From assembly GCA_024233785.1 (NCBI GenBank), contig JACKPD010000005.1, forward strand, positions 62,001 through 126,000: 64,000 bases of DNA. The letters are read 5' to 3'. The number at the start of each line of letters is the position of its first letter. The stretch's first letter is position 1. Under the pieces are notes generated by a model. That model saw only the letters and a program-made list of their open reading frames with translations, was not told where the DNA came from and ran no database searches. Below are positions 53,427-62,608 of the stretch, piece after piece. This stretch comes from Spirochaetales bacterium (GTDB lineage Bacteria; Spirochaetota; Spirochaetia; CADAEX01). Both the position numbers and the translations under genes were made by a program.

Positions 53427-54273
53427 TTTTTATACTGCTTCCTCTTAATTTTTCATCGATATACGATCTGATAATTGACCAGTTATTTTCCTTGGGGATG
53501 AGAATCCAGGCCCCCAGATCAAAGTCTTCATCAACATCTTCTTCAGTTAATCCAAGGTGTAAAAGGCTGGAATAAGTCTGTTCAAGAACATTTTGAGTCG
53601 ATATTACCGTCTTGGATATTTTTTTTATATTTTTAACATCTTTTATTATATTCAATGCTTCAGGTAAAGTCATGTCTGTATCAAGATATAAAATAACAGT
53701 TTTGAGAATATCATATATCTGATTGATATTTTTCACAGACAATCCTGATATTTTTTTCAATAATGATTCAATTATTTTCTGCTGACGCTCATCCCGTGAA
53801 AATACTGGGGTAAAATGACGCGCTCTGGCAATTCTCAATGTTTCAATACCGTTAAAATGATAATTACCTTTTTTATAGTATAAAGTTGACCAGACACCGT
53901 TGTTCCTTACTTTATAGGTGGGATCTACAAGATCTTCTTCAAGGGTAATATCAATACCACCCAGAATATTTACTACATCTATAAAGGCATACATATCGAC
54001 AATTACATATCTTTCAATATCAAGCCCTGTGATTTCTCCAATTATTTCAGCGAACCTTTTACCGCCAAAGGATAGATAATAATTATTGATTTTTCTTCCC
54101 CGGTAATATAAATCCCTGGGAATGCTGATAAGGTTTATTGACTGACGCGAATAATCTATTGTTGCGACAATAATTGTATCTGCATTTCTCTCATGAGTAC
54201 CGCAGATTAGAAAGCTTGAATAGCTATTTTTGGAAAAATCGGTAAAAATCGGATTATTCAGATTTTTTTTTTT
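53410..54273 (-). CDS. LytR-CpsA-Psr (LCP) domain, continuing from the upstream ORF by -1 frame
   Basis: LCP enzymes attach glycopolymers to cell-wall or related acceptors and act outside the membrane. The frame is open from 54333 and encodes SFLICGTHERNADTIIVATI, LISIPRDLYYRGR, KINNYYLSFGGKR and VNILGGIDI, all LCP landmarks, but there is no ATG, GTG or TTG before Met at 53994, which lies inside the domain. Nor does the frame have a membrane anchor. A -1 shift on the A11 tract (54263-54273) at the end of the preceding ORF would join the two into one 676-residue anchored protein. Confidence 0.75.
   Translation of the reverse strand, partial: KKKNLNNPIFTDFSKNSYSSFLICGTHERNADTIIVATIDYSRQSINLISIPRDLYYRGRKINNYYLSFGGKRFAEIIGEITGLDIERYVIVDMYAFIDVVNILGGIDITLEEDLVDPTYKVRNNGVWSTLYYKKGNYHFNGIETLRIARARHFTPVFSRDERQQKIIESLLKKISGLSVKNINQIYDILKTVILYLDTDMTLPEALNIIKDVKNIKKISKTVISTQNVLEQTYSSLLHLGLTEEDVDEDFDLGAWILIPKENNWSIIRSYIDEKLRGSSIKNEILD
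54258..54273 (-). other. A11 slippage site and stop codon at the LCP junction
   Basis: The upstream frame reads TCA AAA AAA AAA ATC TGA. The run of 11 As contains the A-AAA-AAA slippery heptamer, and the stop follows one codon later. The LCP frame is -1 relative to it. Programmed slippage, phase variation or a sequencing indel are all possible. Confidence 0.75.
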
Positions 54274-55439
54274 GAAACCGCGTCTTTTGTGATGCTGCCC
54301 ATTCCGAATGATTTGATTGATGAAACCGGTACTTCATCAAAATCTGTCAGATAAATAGTGCCTGAAATTTTATGGATTGCAAAAGAACCAATAAGTACTG
54401 TCCTGTCTTCAATTTTCCTGATGTCAAAATACTGATAATCAGCATCTTCACGAGGTTCCTCTGATATGTAAAACCCTTTGTCTTCAAGATACGACTTGAA
54501 TGACGGATCATTTATCATTCTGATTATATCGTCAAAAGATTTTTTAAACGCTTTTTCTTCATTAGTTTTTATGTCAATTACATCTTTAATAATTATTACT
54601 GCTTTTTTAAAATCTTCAATATTGTCAAATGCAATATCATTCAGCATAATTTTTTTATTTTTATAAGAATATGATACTTCGCCGACAGTCTGTCCTGTCT
54701 CCCTGTTTAAATTGTATAATTTAATTATTGAATCTTCATTATTTTCGACATTAGCAGGAACCGCATGAATCTTATCTTTTGATAATATTTTTTTTATTTC
54801 AGCAGATTCAATAAAAGCCCTGGTTTTTGCTTTAACAGATAAAGATTCTGCAAATAAAGTTTCTATCTCAGTAAAAGAATTATTAATAAAATCCTTAATG
54901 ATTTTTTCATTTCCTGCATCAATATATTTTTCAAACGGGTAAGATGCTGTTTTGATCTGGTCTGAACTATTATCAATTTTCAATATATAGTAAGCTTCCC
55001 CGTTTTTTTTCAAATAAAAAGTGACATCTTCGGAAACTTCTTCCTGAACAATAATAAGGTTATAGCTATCTAGATACCCTTTAATTGAGGCCAGATATTC
55101 TTTAAGTATTTTTGTAAGTTTTTGCTTTTTATAATCTGAATAAAGTTTTTCAAATGCGCTGTAATATGCCTCGTAACCGTACGCCCTGTCATTGAGTTCA
55201 TTTTTGTTTTCAGCGGCAGAATCCAATTCAGAAATAAAGGCAGGAGGAAATCCAAGAACTTCTCTTAATAAATTTATTTCATCTGAAGTTTTTAACAGTG
55301 CATTTCTTATATCTTCATTTCCTGTTATCTGTTTTTCAAGTTTACCTGTCTTAATAATAACAATAAACAACAAGGTGAAATTGAGCAGAGCGAGAAAAAT
55401 CAGCAGTAATACTATGTAGGATTTTCGTATAAATAACAC
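54258..55439 (-). CDS. Membrane-anchored N-terminal half of the LCP protein
   Basis: 393 residues from GTG 55439, one base after the purH stop, with CAGG seven bases upstream; an in-frame TTG at 55505 would overlap purH by 65 nt. An N-terminal membrane span (SYIVLLLIFLALLNFTLLFI) is followed by a large extracytoplasmic alpha/beta region with no family I recognise. It ends SVSKKK-type sequence in the A11 tract and stops at TGA. Alone it lacks a catalytic domain; with the next frame it becomes a complete anchored LCP protein. Confidence 0.7.
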   Translation of the reverse strand: MLFIRKSYIVLLLIFLALLNFTLLFIVIIKTGKLEKQITGNEDIRNALLKTSDEINLLREVLGFPPAFISELDSAAENKNELNDRAYGYEAYYSAFEKLYSDYKKQKLTKILKEYLASIKGYLDSYNLIIVQEEVSEDVTFYLKKNGEAYYILKIDNSSDQIKTASYPFEKYIDAGNEKIIKDFINNSFTEIETLFAESLSVKAKTRAFIESAEIKKILSKDKIHAVPANVENNEDSIIKLYNLNRETGQTVGEVSYSYKNKKIMLNDIAFDNIEDFKKAVIIIKDVIDIKTNEEKAFKKSFDDIIRMINDPSFKSYLEDKGFYISEEPREDADYQYFDIRKIEDRTVLIGSFAIHKISGTIYLTDFDEVPVSSIKSFGMGSITKDAVSKKKI

Positions 55440-55440
55440 T

Positions 55441-56697
55441 TTAATGCCTGAAGCTCCTCTGCCCTGTAAAAACCATTGCAGCATTTTTTTCATTGCATGC
55501 TTCAATTACCTCAAAGTCCCTCACCGATCCGCCCGGTTGCACAACAGCTGTGACTCCTTCATTAAGACCGACATCAACCCCGTCCCTGAACGGGAAAAAA
55601 GCATCCGAGACCATTACGCTCCCTTTAAGCCCTCCGTTTACAGCCGCTGTTTCAGCAATAATCTCATCTCTTTTCACTTTATCTTCAAGAAGGTTCCACG
55701 GGGTATTGTGTTTTGTCCAGGAAAGCCTGTCCCATGTTTTTCTGTATGCTTTGTCACGTGCAATCTCAGCAACTCCGACACGGTCCTGTTCACCTGTTCC
55801 GATACCGACAGTTGCTCCGTCCTTAACATATATGACAGAATTGCTGGTTATTCCGCTTTCTACAAGCCAGCCGAAGAGAAGATCGTCATATTCTTTTTCT
55901 GTAGGAACTCTCAGGGTTTTATATTCCCTGTTTTTCCATGTACAGTTTGCCGGCAGAAAATCTTCTTTCCTTCTTGTCAAAGGCATATATGAGAGCTGGG
56001 TAATAAGTGAACCGTCAATTAATGATTTAAAATCAATAACACGTTCACCTGTAAAATTATGAAGTTTTTCAATATTTTTTATCTCCATTACCCTTATATT
56101 CTTTTTAGCCTTTAATACATCAATAACCCCTTTTTCATAAGAGGGGGCGGCAACTACCTCTAAATAATGTTCAGCCAAAAGCAAAGCGGTTTCCATATCA
56201 AGCGGCCTGTTTAATACAACGGCTCCTCCGAAAGCTGCAATCCTGTCTGCCATCAGAGCTTTTGTAAAAGCTTCTGCATTTGAATTGCCTTTTGCTGCGC
56301 CGCAGGGATTATTGTGCTTTACAATTACACAGCAGGGAGAATCGTGAAAATATCTTAATATGTTAAGAGCATTGTCAACATCGGTGATATTTGTCTTTCC
56401 AGGGTGTTTCCCTGACTGCAGCAGATTTATGTCTGAAACCAGATATTTCCCGGGCAGAATTGTTGAAACTTCACCTATAGTTATATTGCCATTTACAAGT
56501 TTATAAAAAGATGCTTCCTGGCAGGGATTTTCACCATATCTGAGCCCTTTTTTTTCATTCTCAATAGTCCATTCTACTTTTTCATACAGCATAGATTGTC
56601 TGTTATTGTTATCATCATAAAATGATATTTCCAATTTTGACGGGAATCTGTCCTTGTTAAGTGTATGGTATATTTTCTTAATATCATCATTTCCCAT
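55441..56697 (-). CDS. purH: AICAR transformylase (C-terminal half of PurH as a separate gene)
   Basis: Formylates AICAR to FAICAR in purine synthesis. 418 residues with LRYGENPCQEASFY (family consensus has His in place of Cys), VIVKHNNPCGAA with the catalytic Lys/His region, DRIAAFGGAVVLNRP, VSDAFFPFRDGVD and the terminal GQRSFRH. The second ATG at 56697 is better spaced from GGAG than 56700. It is in the same frame as the upstream cyclohydrolase, separated by one TAA and 27 nt. Confidence 0.93.
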   Translation of the reverse strand: MGNDDIKKIYHTLNKDRFPSKLEISFYDDNNNRQSMLYEKVEWTIENEKKGLRYGENPCQEASFYKLVNGNITIGEVSTILPGKYLVSDINLLQSGKHPGKTNITDVDNALNILRYFHDSPCCVIVKHNNPCGAAKGNSNAEAFTKALMADRIAAFGGAVVLNRPLDMETALLLAEHYLEVVAAPSYEKGVIDVLKAKKNIRVMEIKNIEKLHNFTGERVIDFKSLIDGSLITQLSYMPLTRRKEDFLPANCTWKNREYKTLRVPTEKEYDDLLFGWLVESGITSNSVIYVKDGATVGIGTGEQDRVGVAEIARDKAYRKTWDRLSWTKHNTPWNLLEDKVKRDEIIAETAAVNGGLKGSVMVSDAFFPFRDGVDVGLNEGVTAVVQPGGSVRDFEVIEACNEKNAAMVFTGQRSFRH

Positions 56698-56727
56698 CAT
56701 GTACTCCGATTTTTTTATATAAGCAGA

Positions 56728-57408
56728 TTAATGAATTTGATAGCATTTTTCAACATCGCTGATATCAAGCTGCATTAAATATTCAGAAATTGTTTTATCA
56801 TAAAGAGCTGTATGCTTAAAAGTTTTTTGAGCCATAATAAAACGTGTTTTCAAAGAAATTTTACCGCCGGTTTTCTCCATTTCATCAGAGAGTAAGCTGT
56901 AAAGAGAAGGATCGCACACAGAGACAACCCTGTGGAAATTTTTGGCAGAAGCGCGCAGCATACAGGGGCCTCCAATATCAATATTAGCCCTGGCGTTTTC
57001 TGCGGTAGCAGTTTTTAAACTTATTGTTCTGCTGAATGGATACAGATTAACTATTACCATGTCAAATTCGACAGAATTTGTCTTTTGAAGGTCTTTTTTA
57101 TGTTCTATATTATATTTTTCACTTAATATTCCGGTATAAATCCTGAAATCAAGGGTTTTAACAAGTCCTCCCTGCATTTCCGGCTGTTTTGTATAATCTG
57201 ATATCTGAATCAGATTATACCCTTCTTTTATACCGGCTATATCTGAAAGATATTTATAGGTTCCGCCTGTTGAGTAAAAAACTATAGATGGATTTATTAA
57301 AATCATTTTTTTTACAAAAACATCAAGTCCGGTTTTATCTGATACGCTAACCAGTATATTGCGGACAGCAACAAGGTTGTCAATTTCCTTAACTGTATTT
57401 AAAGCCAT
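56728..57408 (-). CDS. purH: IMP cyclohydrolase (N-terminal half of PurH as a separate gene)
   Basis: Closes FAICAR to IMP. 226 residues with the MGS-like domain: RNILVSVSDKTGLDVFVKK, FYSTGGTYKYLSD, QPEMQGGLVKTLDFRIYTGIL, IVNLYPF, and NIDIGGPCMLRASAKN. It normally forms one bifunctional protein with AICAR transformylase; here a stop separates them. An AAGGA site precedes ATG 57408. Confidence 0.93.
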   Translation of the reverse strand: MALNTVKEIDNLVAVRNILVSVSDKTGLDVFVKKMILINPSIVFYSTGGTYKYLSDIAGIKEGYNLIQISDYTKQPEMQGGLVKTLDFRIYTGILSEKYNIEHKKDLQKTNSVEFDMVIVNLYPFSRTISLKTATAENARANIDIGGPCMLRASAKNFHRVVSVCDPSLYSLLSDEMEKTGGKISLKTRFIMAQKTFKHTALYDKTISEYLMQLDISDVEKCYQIH

Positions 57409-57438
57409 TGCTATTCCTTATCAAAGAATTTAATGAAC

Positions 57439-57465
57439 ATTATATTAAATTAAAACTCAAATCAA
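57439..57465 (-). promoter_or_regulatory. Possible promoter of the purH genes
   Basis: On the minus strand TTGATT (57465-57460), a short 15 nt spacer, TATAAT (57444-57439). The perfect -10 is attractive; the spacer is two bases shorter than ideal. Confidence 0.4.
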
Positions 57466-57518
57466 GTTAATCAGCGTACCAATCATGTGATAAATATAGT
57501 TTCATTATAAGCAGTTAC

Positions 57519-57547
57519 TTGATAAAAGGTTTTTCAGGTGATATCCT
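57519..57547 (+). promoter_or_regulatory. Promoter of the outer-membrane barrel gene
   Basis: TTGATA (57519-57524), 17 nt spacer, TATCCT (57542-57547), giving a start near 57554 and a leader of about 20 nt. Confidence 0.5.
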
Positions 57548-57573
57548 TTGGAAAAATATCCTGGAGAAATTAA

Positions 57574-58197
57574 TTGAAAATTAAAAAATATACAACCTTG
57601 ATAATAATATTATTGCTGCTTTTTTCTCTTACTGATCTTTGGGCTCAGGAAGAGGAACAGCCTGCTGATGAAGAAAACTTTGAATATGTTTACGGACTCG
57701 GCGACCAGATTTTTACAATAAAAGCCGGACTTATCTTTCCACTGTATCTGATGTCTCCCGATTTTAATTTTACATCAACCAATCTTTCAATGGGCGGCGC
57801 AGGCTCTCTTGAGTGGAGCGCATTTATAAACAGCAGCCTGGCCCTAGGAGGGGAGTTCGGCGGAATGTTCGCATTCAGCCCTAATGACAGGGTTTTATAC
57901 ATGATGCCTCTTACTTTCAAGATCAGCTATTTTTACAGAAAATACCCGTTTGAATTTCCGATTTACTGCGGAGCTGGAATATCATTCAACAGCATTGATG
58001 ACGCATTTCATCTTGATTTTATCTTAAAACCTGGTGCGTCTGTTCTCTGGAATTTCAATTCTGAATGGGCATTCGGGTTTAACCTTGTATACTGGTGGGT
58101 GCCGCAGATTTACACAGGGAACGGAGATGTCCCTGCCAGCCACACAAGGTTCGGCAACTTTCTTGAAACAACAATGTCGGCACTTTTTCATTTTTAA
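57574..58197 (+). CDS. Small outer-membrane beta-barrel protein
   Basis: 207 residues: a signal peptide (about 1-25, ending DLWAQ), an acidic linker, then alternating amphipathic strands rich in Gly, Phe and Tyr, finishing SALFHF with a C-terminal Phe as in BAM substrates. The size and pattern suggest an eight-stranded OmpW/OprG-like barrel; T. pallidum proteins of this kind exist, but I cannot assign an orthologue. The start is TTG 57574, with GGAG eight bases upstream. A lipoprotein gene follows after 11 nt. Confidence 0.75.
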   Translation: MKIKKYTTLIIILLLLFSLTDLWAQEEEQPADEENFEYVYGLGDQIFTIKAGLIFPLYLMSPDFNFTSTNLSMGGAGSLEWSAFINSSLALGGEFGGMFAFSPNDRVLYMMPLTFKISYFYRKYPFEFPIYCGAGISFNSIDDAFHLDFILKPGASVLWNFNSEWAFGFNLVYWWVPQIYTGNGDVPASHTRFGNFLETTMSALFHF

Positions 58198-58208
58198 CAG
58201 GGGAGTTT

Positions 58209-59288
58209 ATGAAAATTAAATATATTTTATTATTTATTGCAGCACCGCTTTTCTATTCCTGTAACCAGAGCGATGTCGGTATATTTTACGGGCTTGAAAA
58301 CGAAGTCAAAATCACGGACAATTCTCTTTCCAATAACCTCACAATAGGAAGCATGGCAAAATCACCCGCAGGCGAGCTTTATATTGCAGCAGGCCGGGTA
58401 TATACAAAAACATCAGGCTCTTCCGAAGACTGGAGAAAAGTATCAACCCCTTCAGGATATGATCTTTCCACAAGCCTCGCGGTAAACACAACAGATTCAA
58501 ATATTTACGCGATTTTTTATGACACTGATTCAGCTGATACAGCCCTTTTTAAGATGCCTGACGGCGGAAGCTGGACAGAAGTGACAGACCCTGTTTTCGA
58601 AGGCAGCTTCGAATATGTTAAAAGCGCAAACGGATATATACTTGTTTCTACACGAATTGATGAAAACAGCGCAAGGCTTTATTATTTAAATGGTGGCGCT
58701 TTTTCAGAAGCTGCTGTTGTAACAATGACAGGCAGCGATTTTTATGTTATTCACGACGGTACAGATTTCTGGGTTTCCAATTCCAATATTCTTTATCAGG
58801 GTAATAACCTGAATGTGCTGACAGATGCGCTTACACTTGATTCAACGGTTGAAATAAAGGGGCTTTCAGAATCATCCGGAGCATATATATACCTTTCATG
58901 CTGGGACCGGGAAAACAGAGACGGATACCTTATGGCAACAGACGGGAATAACGGTACACTGGATGAAGAAAGTGATGATAAAAAAACCTATAAGCTTTTC
59001 AACCTGACAACCTTTAGAGCAGAAGGATATGATTTCCTCCTCTGCGGAACAAACGGGCTCGGCTACCGCCAGATACTTTCCCCGTCTTCTTCCAATCTTG
59101 ATCTTGATACACCTGATGATGATGTTTTAAGTGAAAACTATACTTCAGCAATTGATCTCCAGAACTGCGCTGTAATTGATTTTTTTGTAGACGGGGGGGA
59201 AGACGGAGACCTGTACGCCCTGACAGCTACAACAGGTCTCTGGAAGAACTCGCTGTCAGGGGGAACAAGAGTCTGGTCGATTGAATAA
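58209..59288 (+). CDS. Lipoprotein with beta-propeller-like repeats
   Basis: 359 residues: a lipoprotein signal (LFYS then Cys18) followed by a repetitive beta-rich body with strands such as AKSPAGELYIAAGRVYTKTSG, SNIYAIFYDTDS, and GDLYALTATTGLWKN, reminiscent of BNR/beta-propeller modules. No catalytic motif is seen. It has a GGGGAG site, and probably shares a transcript with the outer-membrane barrel 11 nt upstream; the two may work together at the cell surface. Confidence 0.75.
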   Translation: MKIKYILLFIAAPLFYSCNQSDVGIFYGLENEVKITDNSLSNNLTIGSMAKSPAGELYIAAGRVYTKTSGSSEDWRKVSTPSGYDLSTSLAVNTTDSNIYAIFYDTDSADTALFKMPDGGSWTEVTDPVFEGSFEYVKSANGYILVSTRIDENSARLYYLNGGAFSEAAVVTMTGSDFYVIHDGTDFWVSNSNILYQGNNLNVLTDALTLDSTVEIKGLSESSGAYIYLSCWDRENRDGYLMATDGNNGTLDEESDDKKTYKLFNLTTFRAEGYDFLLCGTNGLGYRQILSPSSSNLDLDTPDDDVLSENYTSAIDLQNCAVIDFFVDGGEDGDLYALTATTGLWKNSLSGGTRVWSIE

Positions 59289-59312
59289 TATCAGTTAAGG
59301 CTCTCACTCTTA

Positions 59313-59924
59313 TCAGAAGTTTTTCTCAAGAAATGAGAGAGCGTCCTTAAGCTCAGGATCTTCCCTGTAATAGTATGTTTCAAGTTCATCAGGCGTAAGC
59401 CCCTGGAGCTCATGGCTCATATAATGGATCCAGATATCCTGGTCCTTGTTTTCAATAATATGTTTCCTGCAGTAATAGTCCGGATGAATCGGCAGATTTT
59501 CTGAAGAAGATGTAAATGCTTTATAATCGTGTACGGCAATTTTAATATCTTCCCTCTTAATCCCTTCAGAAAGTATTATATTAACAAGGTAATTAATAGT
59601 TTTGCCTGAATCGAATATGTCATCGATAAAGAGTATCTTGTCCCCGCTTCTTAAATACTTGGGATCATATGTCCAACCGTCTACCTTTACATTGGAATTA
59701 TCCATTATATCGTTATAAGACCTTGCAACAATTGCCGCATAGAAAACAGGGCGTTTTCCTTTTTGGACAATTTTAAAATATTCGCTTATTATATTTCCAA
59801 GATATGCTCCGCCTCTTAGAGGGACATAAATTACATCTGGAATAAATCCATCCTTGTAGATTTTATGCGCCAGTTTTATTGCATTATTCCTTACAACTGT
59901 ATAGGGTAAAAATATTTTATTCAT
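59313..59924 (-). CDS. Purine phosphoribosyltransferase-like protein
   Basis: 203 residues of the type I phosphoribosyltransferase fold, with the PRPP loop ILFIDDIFDSGKTI and an N-terminal VIYVPLRGGAYLGN strand-loop. Likely a hypoxanthine, guanine or xanthine salvage enzyme; the base cannot be read from the sequence. It overlaps the HtrA-like gene by four bases and has an AAGGA site. Confidence 0.85.
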   Translation of the reverse strand: MNKIFLPYTVVRNNAIKLAHKIYKDGFIPDVIYVPLRGGAYLGNIISEYFKIVQKGKRPVFYAAIVARSYNDIMDNSNVKVDGWTYDPKYLRSGDKILFIDDIFDSGKTINYLVNIILSEGIKREDIKIAVHDYKAFTSSSENLPIHPDYYCRKHIIENKDQDIWIHYMSHELQGLTPDELETYYYREDPELKDALSFLEKNF

Positions 59925-61318
59925 TTTTCCTTACCTGTATATTTAAATTCTTTAATAAATTCTTTATTCTCACGAAAATATTTTACTGATATATTATCTT
60001 TGGAGCGGTTTAATTCCCTGTAAAAATCTCTTGTATTACTTACAGTTTTGCCGTTTACTTCTGTAATTATATCTCCTGCGTTCATTGATTCCAGAACAGC
60101 TCCTTTTTCAACATATGAAACTATTACACCGCTTTCAACATCTTTATTATCATTTAAATTTATATATTTTTTATTCACAGTAATAACAGTGATTCCAGGC
60201 CAGTAAGTATAAGTCCTTTCGGCAAGTTCAGTTTTATTTTCACGCAATCCCGGCTTTAATTTTTTTACAATGACTGTCCCTTCCCTGACAATTAAAAAAT
60301 CTGCATCGGTTCCTTCCTCCGCCTCACCTACAGCCAGCAGAAGAGAATCAACATCCGGAGTTTCCCTGTTGTTGACTTTCATTATAAAATCGCCAGGAAG
60401 AAGGCCGTTAATATCTGCCGGCCCCTCTTTTATTGTCTGAAAAACCATTATCCCTTTTTTATCTGACACATTAAATATTTCTTTCTCAAAATCAGGAAGA
60501 TAGCCGGCAATAACACCTATCCAGCCGTATTTTACTTTTCCGAAATTGATTAGATCATCAACACTTTTAATTATGTTATTTACAGGTATTGCAAATCCAA
60601 GGCCGATGCTTCCGCCGGTTGTTGTTGTAATCCAGCTGTTTATCCCGACAAGCTCCCCTTTCGTATTTACAAGCGCTCCGCCTGAATTACCGGTATTAAT
60701 TGAAGCATCTGTCTGAATAAAATCACTTATGTTTCCGCCGGCATTATTTTTTCTGCCCAGCGCGCTGACAATACCGGAAGTTACGCTTGAATCAAAACCG
60801 AACGGACTTCCTACTGCAAGCACCCAGTCGCCCACTTTAAGTGTGTCTGAATCGCCTTTTGAGATTACTTTTATATTGGTATTCTGTGAATCAAAATATA
60901 TTACAGCAATATCTTTTCTCTCATCTACTCCCGCTATAAACGCCTCAGTAAATTCTCCGTCAAAAAGTTTTACAGTTATTTTATCTGCATCAGCTATAAC
61001 ATGTTTATTTGTAACTGCGAAGAATCTCTCCCCTTCCTGCCTTATAATTACACCGGATCCCAAACCCTCTTCAAAGAATTCTTTTTTTTCCTCAAAAATA
61101 TTACCGGGTGATGGTGTAAAAGGATTATATGAAAAATCCCAGCCTTCAGGCGTCTGCTGTGTTTTTTGATCAACTACCCTTACGTGGACAACAGAAGGAA
61201 GCACTTTTTCTGCAACCGGTGAAAAAGAGATGTTCCCTGTTAAAAAGCGGGAGACAGAAGAACACGAAAAAAACAATAATAAATTAGCTGAAAGCAGATA
61301 AAAATACTTCTTATTCAA
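59921..61318 (-). CDS. HtrA/Deg-family serine protease, lipoprotein form
   Basis: Envelope quality-control protease. 465 residues: a lipoprotein signal with Cys19 (LFFSC), a trypsin-like domain with His106 (TNKHVIAD), Asp136 (KDIAVI) and Ser212 (NTGNSGGALVN), then two PDZ domains (about 265-350 and 385-460, with GPADINGLLPGDFIMKVN and MNAGDIITEVNGKTVS). The lipid anchor distinguishes it from soluble DegP. The start is TTG 61318 with GGAG six bases upstream. Confidence 0.92.
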   Translation of the reverse strand: MNKKYFYLLSANLLLFFSCSSVSRFLTGNISFSPVAEKVLPSVVHVRVVDQKTQQTPEGWDFSYNPFTPSPGNIFEEKKEFFEEGLGSGVIIRQEGERFFAVTNKHVIADADKITVKLFDGEFTEAFIAGVDERKDIAVIYFDSQNTNIKVISKGDSDTLKVGDWVLAVGSPFGFDSSVTSGIVSALGRKNNAGGNISDFIQTDASINTGNSGGALVNTKGELVGINSWITTTTGGSIGLGFAIPVNNIIKSVDDLINFGKVKYGWIGVIAGYLPDFEKEIFNVSDKKGIMVFQTIKEGPADINGLLPGDFIMKVNNRETPDVDSLLLAVGEAEEGTDADFLIVREGTVIVKKLKPGLRENKTELAERTYTYWPGITVITVNKKYINLNDNKDVESGVIVSYVEKGAVLESMNAGDIITEVNGKTVSNTRDFYRELNRSKDNISVKYFRENKEFIKEFKYTGKEK

Positions 61319-61360
61319 TTTTTTCTCCAGGCAATGTGTTTTATATACGTGCAGGATGTG

Positions 61361-62107
61361 TTAAAGAAAAGTCAATATTTCCGCCCTGTCATCAAAAACA
61401 GCTACTGTATGCTCAAAATGGGCAGACAAAGATTTATCAGCAGTTTTTACAGTCCATTTATCATCCATAACAATGACTTCATCTCCTCCAATATTGATCA
61501 TAGGCTCAATAGCAAGCACCATTCCTGTCTTTAGACGGGGATTAGGGCCATTGTTTATATAATTTGGTATTTGAGGTTCTTCATGTACGCTGAACCCGAC
61601 ACCATGTCCGCAAAAATCCCTGACTATGCCAAAGTTGTATTTTTTTGCATGGATAAAAATTGCCTTTGATATATCAGAGATCCTGTTGCCTGTTACTGCC
61701 ATGGAAATACCTTTAAAAAGACATTCCTGGGTAGTTTTCAGCAGGAGCTGAACATCCCTGCCGGTTTCGCCTACAGGGATGGTTATGGCTGAATCACTTA
61801 TAAAACCCTGTAAATCTACACCTAAATCAAGGCTGACAATATCGCCTTCTTTAATAATTCTTTTTGACGGGATACCGTGAATAACTTCATCATTTACCGA
61901 AATACAAATGCTTGCAGGATAACCCATATAACCCTTGAAAGCAGGTTTGGCGCCGCATTTAATAATATAGTCATACGCTATATTATCTATTTCCTTGGTA
62001 GTAATACCGGATTTCAGATTTTCTTTGATTATTTCAAACGTTTCAGCAAGTATTTTACCTGATGCTCTTATTTTTTCAATTTCTTTCTTACTCTTGAGTT
62101 TTATCAT
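61361..62107 (-). CDS. map: Methionine aminopeptidase, type I
   Basis: Removes the initiator methionine. 248 residues with the metal ligands in SLDLGVDLQGFISDSA, CGHGVGFSVHEEP, LAIEPMI and HFEHTVAV, and the usual start IKLKSKKEIEKIRASGKI. Its ATG overlaps the bactofilin gene by 20 nt. Confidence 0.97.
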   Translation of the reverse strand: MIKLKSKKEIEKIRASGKILAETFEIIKENLKSGITTKEIDNIAYDYIIKCGAKPAFKGYMGYPASICISVNDEVIHGIPSKRIIKEGDIVSLDLGVDLQGFISDSAITIPVGETGRDVQLLLKTTQECLFKGISMAVTGNRISDISKAIFIHAKKYNFGIVRDFCGHGVGFSVHEEPQIPNYINNGPNPRLKTGMVLAIEPMINIGGDEVIVMDDKWTVKTADKSLSAHFEHTVAVFDDRAEILTFL

Positions 62108-62558
62108 CTGCCGTCTGTGTTTTTCTATCTTTCGGATAGGGTTTTTTATCTAAATCCTTGAAAAGTGATTCTGCTTCTTCTCCAAAAGATTCAGAAATGA
62201 TTTTATCAACATTATTGTTGCCTGAAGAATGGATAATAACTTTACCGCTTGTTACTACACCCTGTTCAACATTCAGCCTGGGAGTTGAAATATTCCCAAG
62301 AACTTTTCCAGTCGCAAGCAGGTTAACTTCTTCGGTTGCAGTAATATTCCCAATTATTGTTCCGGAAACAGTTACTTTTCTTGCGGAAATATCTGTTTTA
62401 ACTTTTCCTGTCGGACCTATTACAACCTGGTCATCAGTGCGGATATCACCCTGGAATTTGCCTTCAATAAGAACCGGGCCGTTAACATAAAATTTACCTT
62501 CAAAAACAGAGCCTTCACCTATTATACAATTAGTATTCATATCATTTATTTTTGCCAC
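62088..62558 (-). CDS. Bactofilin
   Basis: Polymer-forming cytoskeletal protein that helps set cell shape in many bacteria. 156 residues: an N-terminal segment, then the right-handed beta-helix (GSVFEGKFYVNGPVLIEGKFQGDI, VSGTIIGNITATEEVNLLATG) and a disordered, charged C-terminus. The start is GTG 62558 with an AGGAG site ten bases upstream. Overlaps map. Confidence 0.92.
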   Translation of the reverse strand: MAKINDMNTNCIIGEGSVFEGKFYVNGPVLIEGKFQGDIRTDDQVVIGPTGKVKTDISARKVTVSGTIIGNITATEEVNLLATGKVLGNISTPRLNVEQGVVTSGKVIIHSSGNNNVDKIISESFGEEAESLFKDLDKKPYPKDRKTQTADDKTQE

Positions 62559-62608
62559 TTATTTAAAGCTCCTGTGATTAGAATAATTATAATACACAAT
62601 GAAATATA

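Noticed and set aside
55444..56062. Two long plus-strand ORFs opposite purH
   Set aside because: Both lie antisense to the conserved AICAR transformylase and have no family features; they are shadows of its codon usage.
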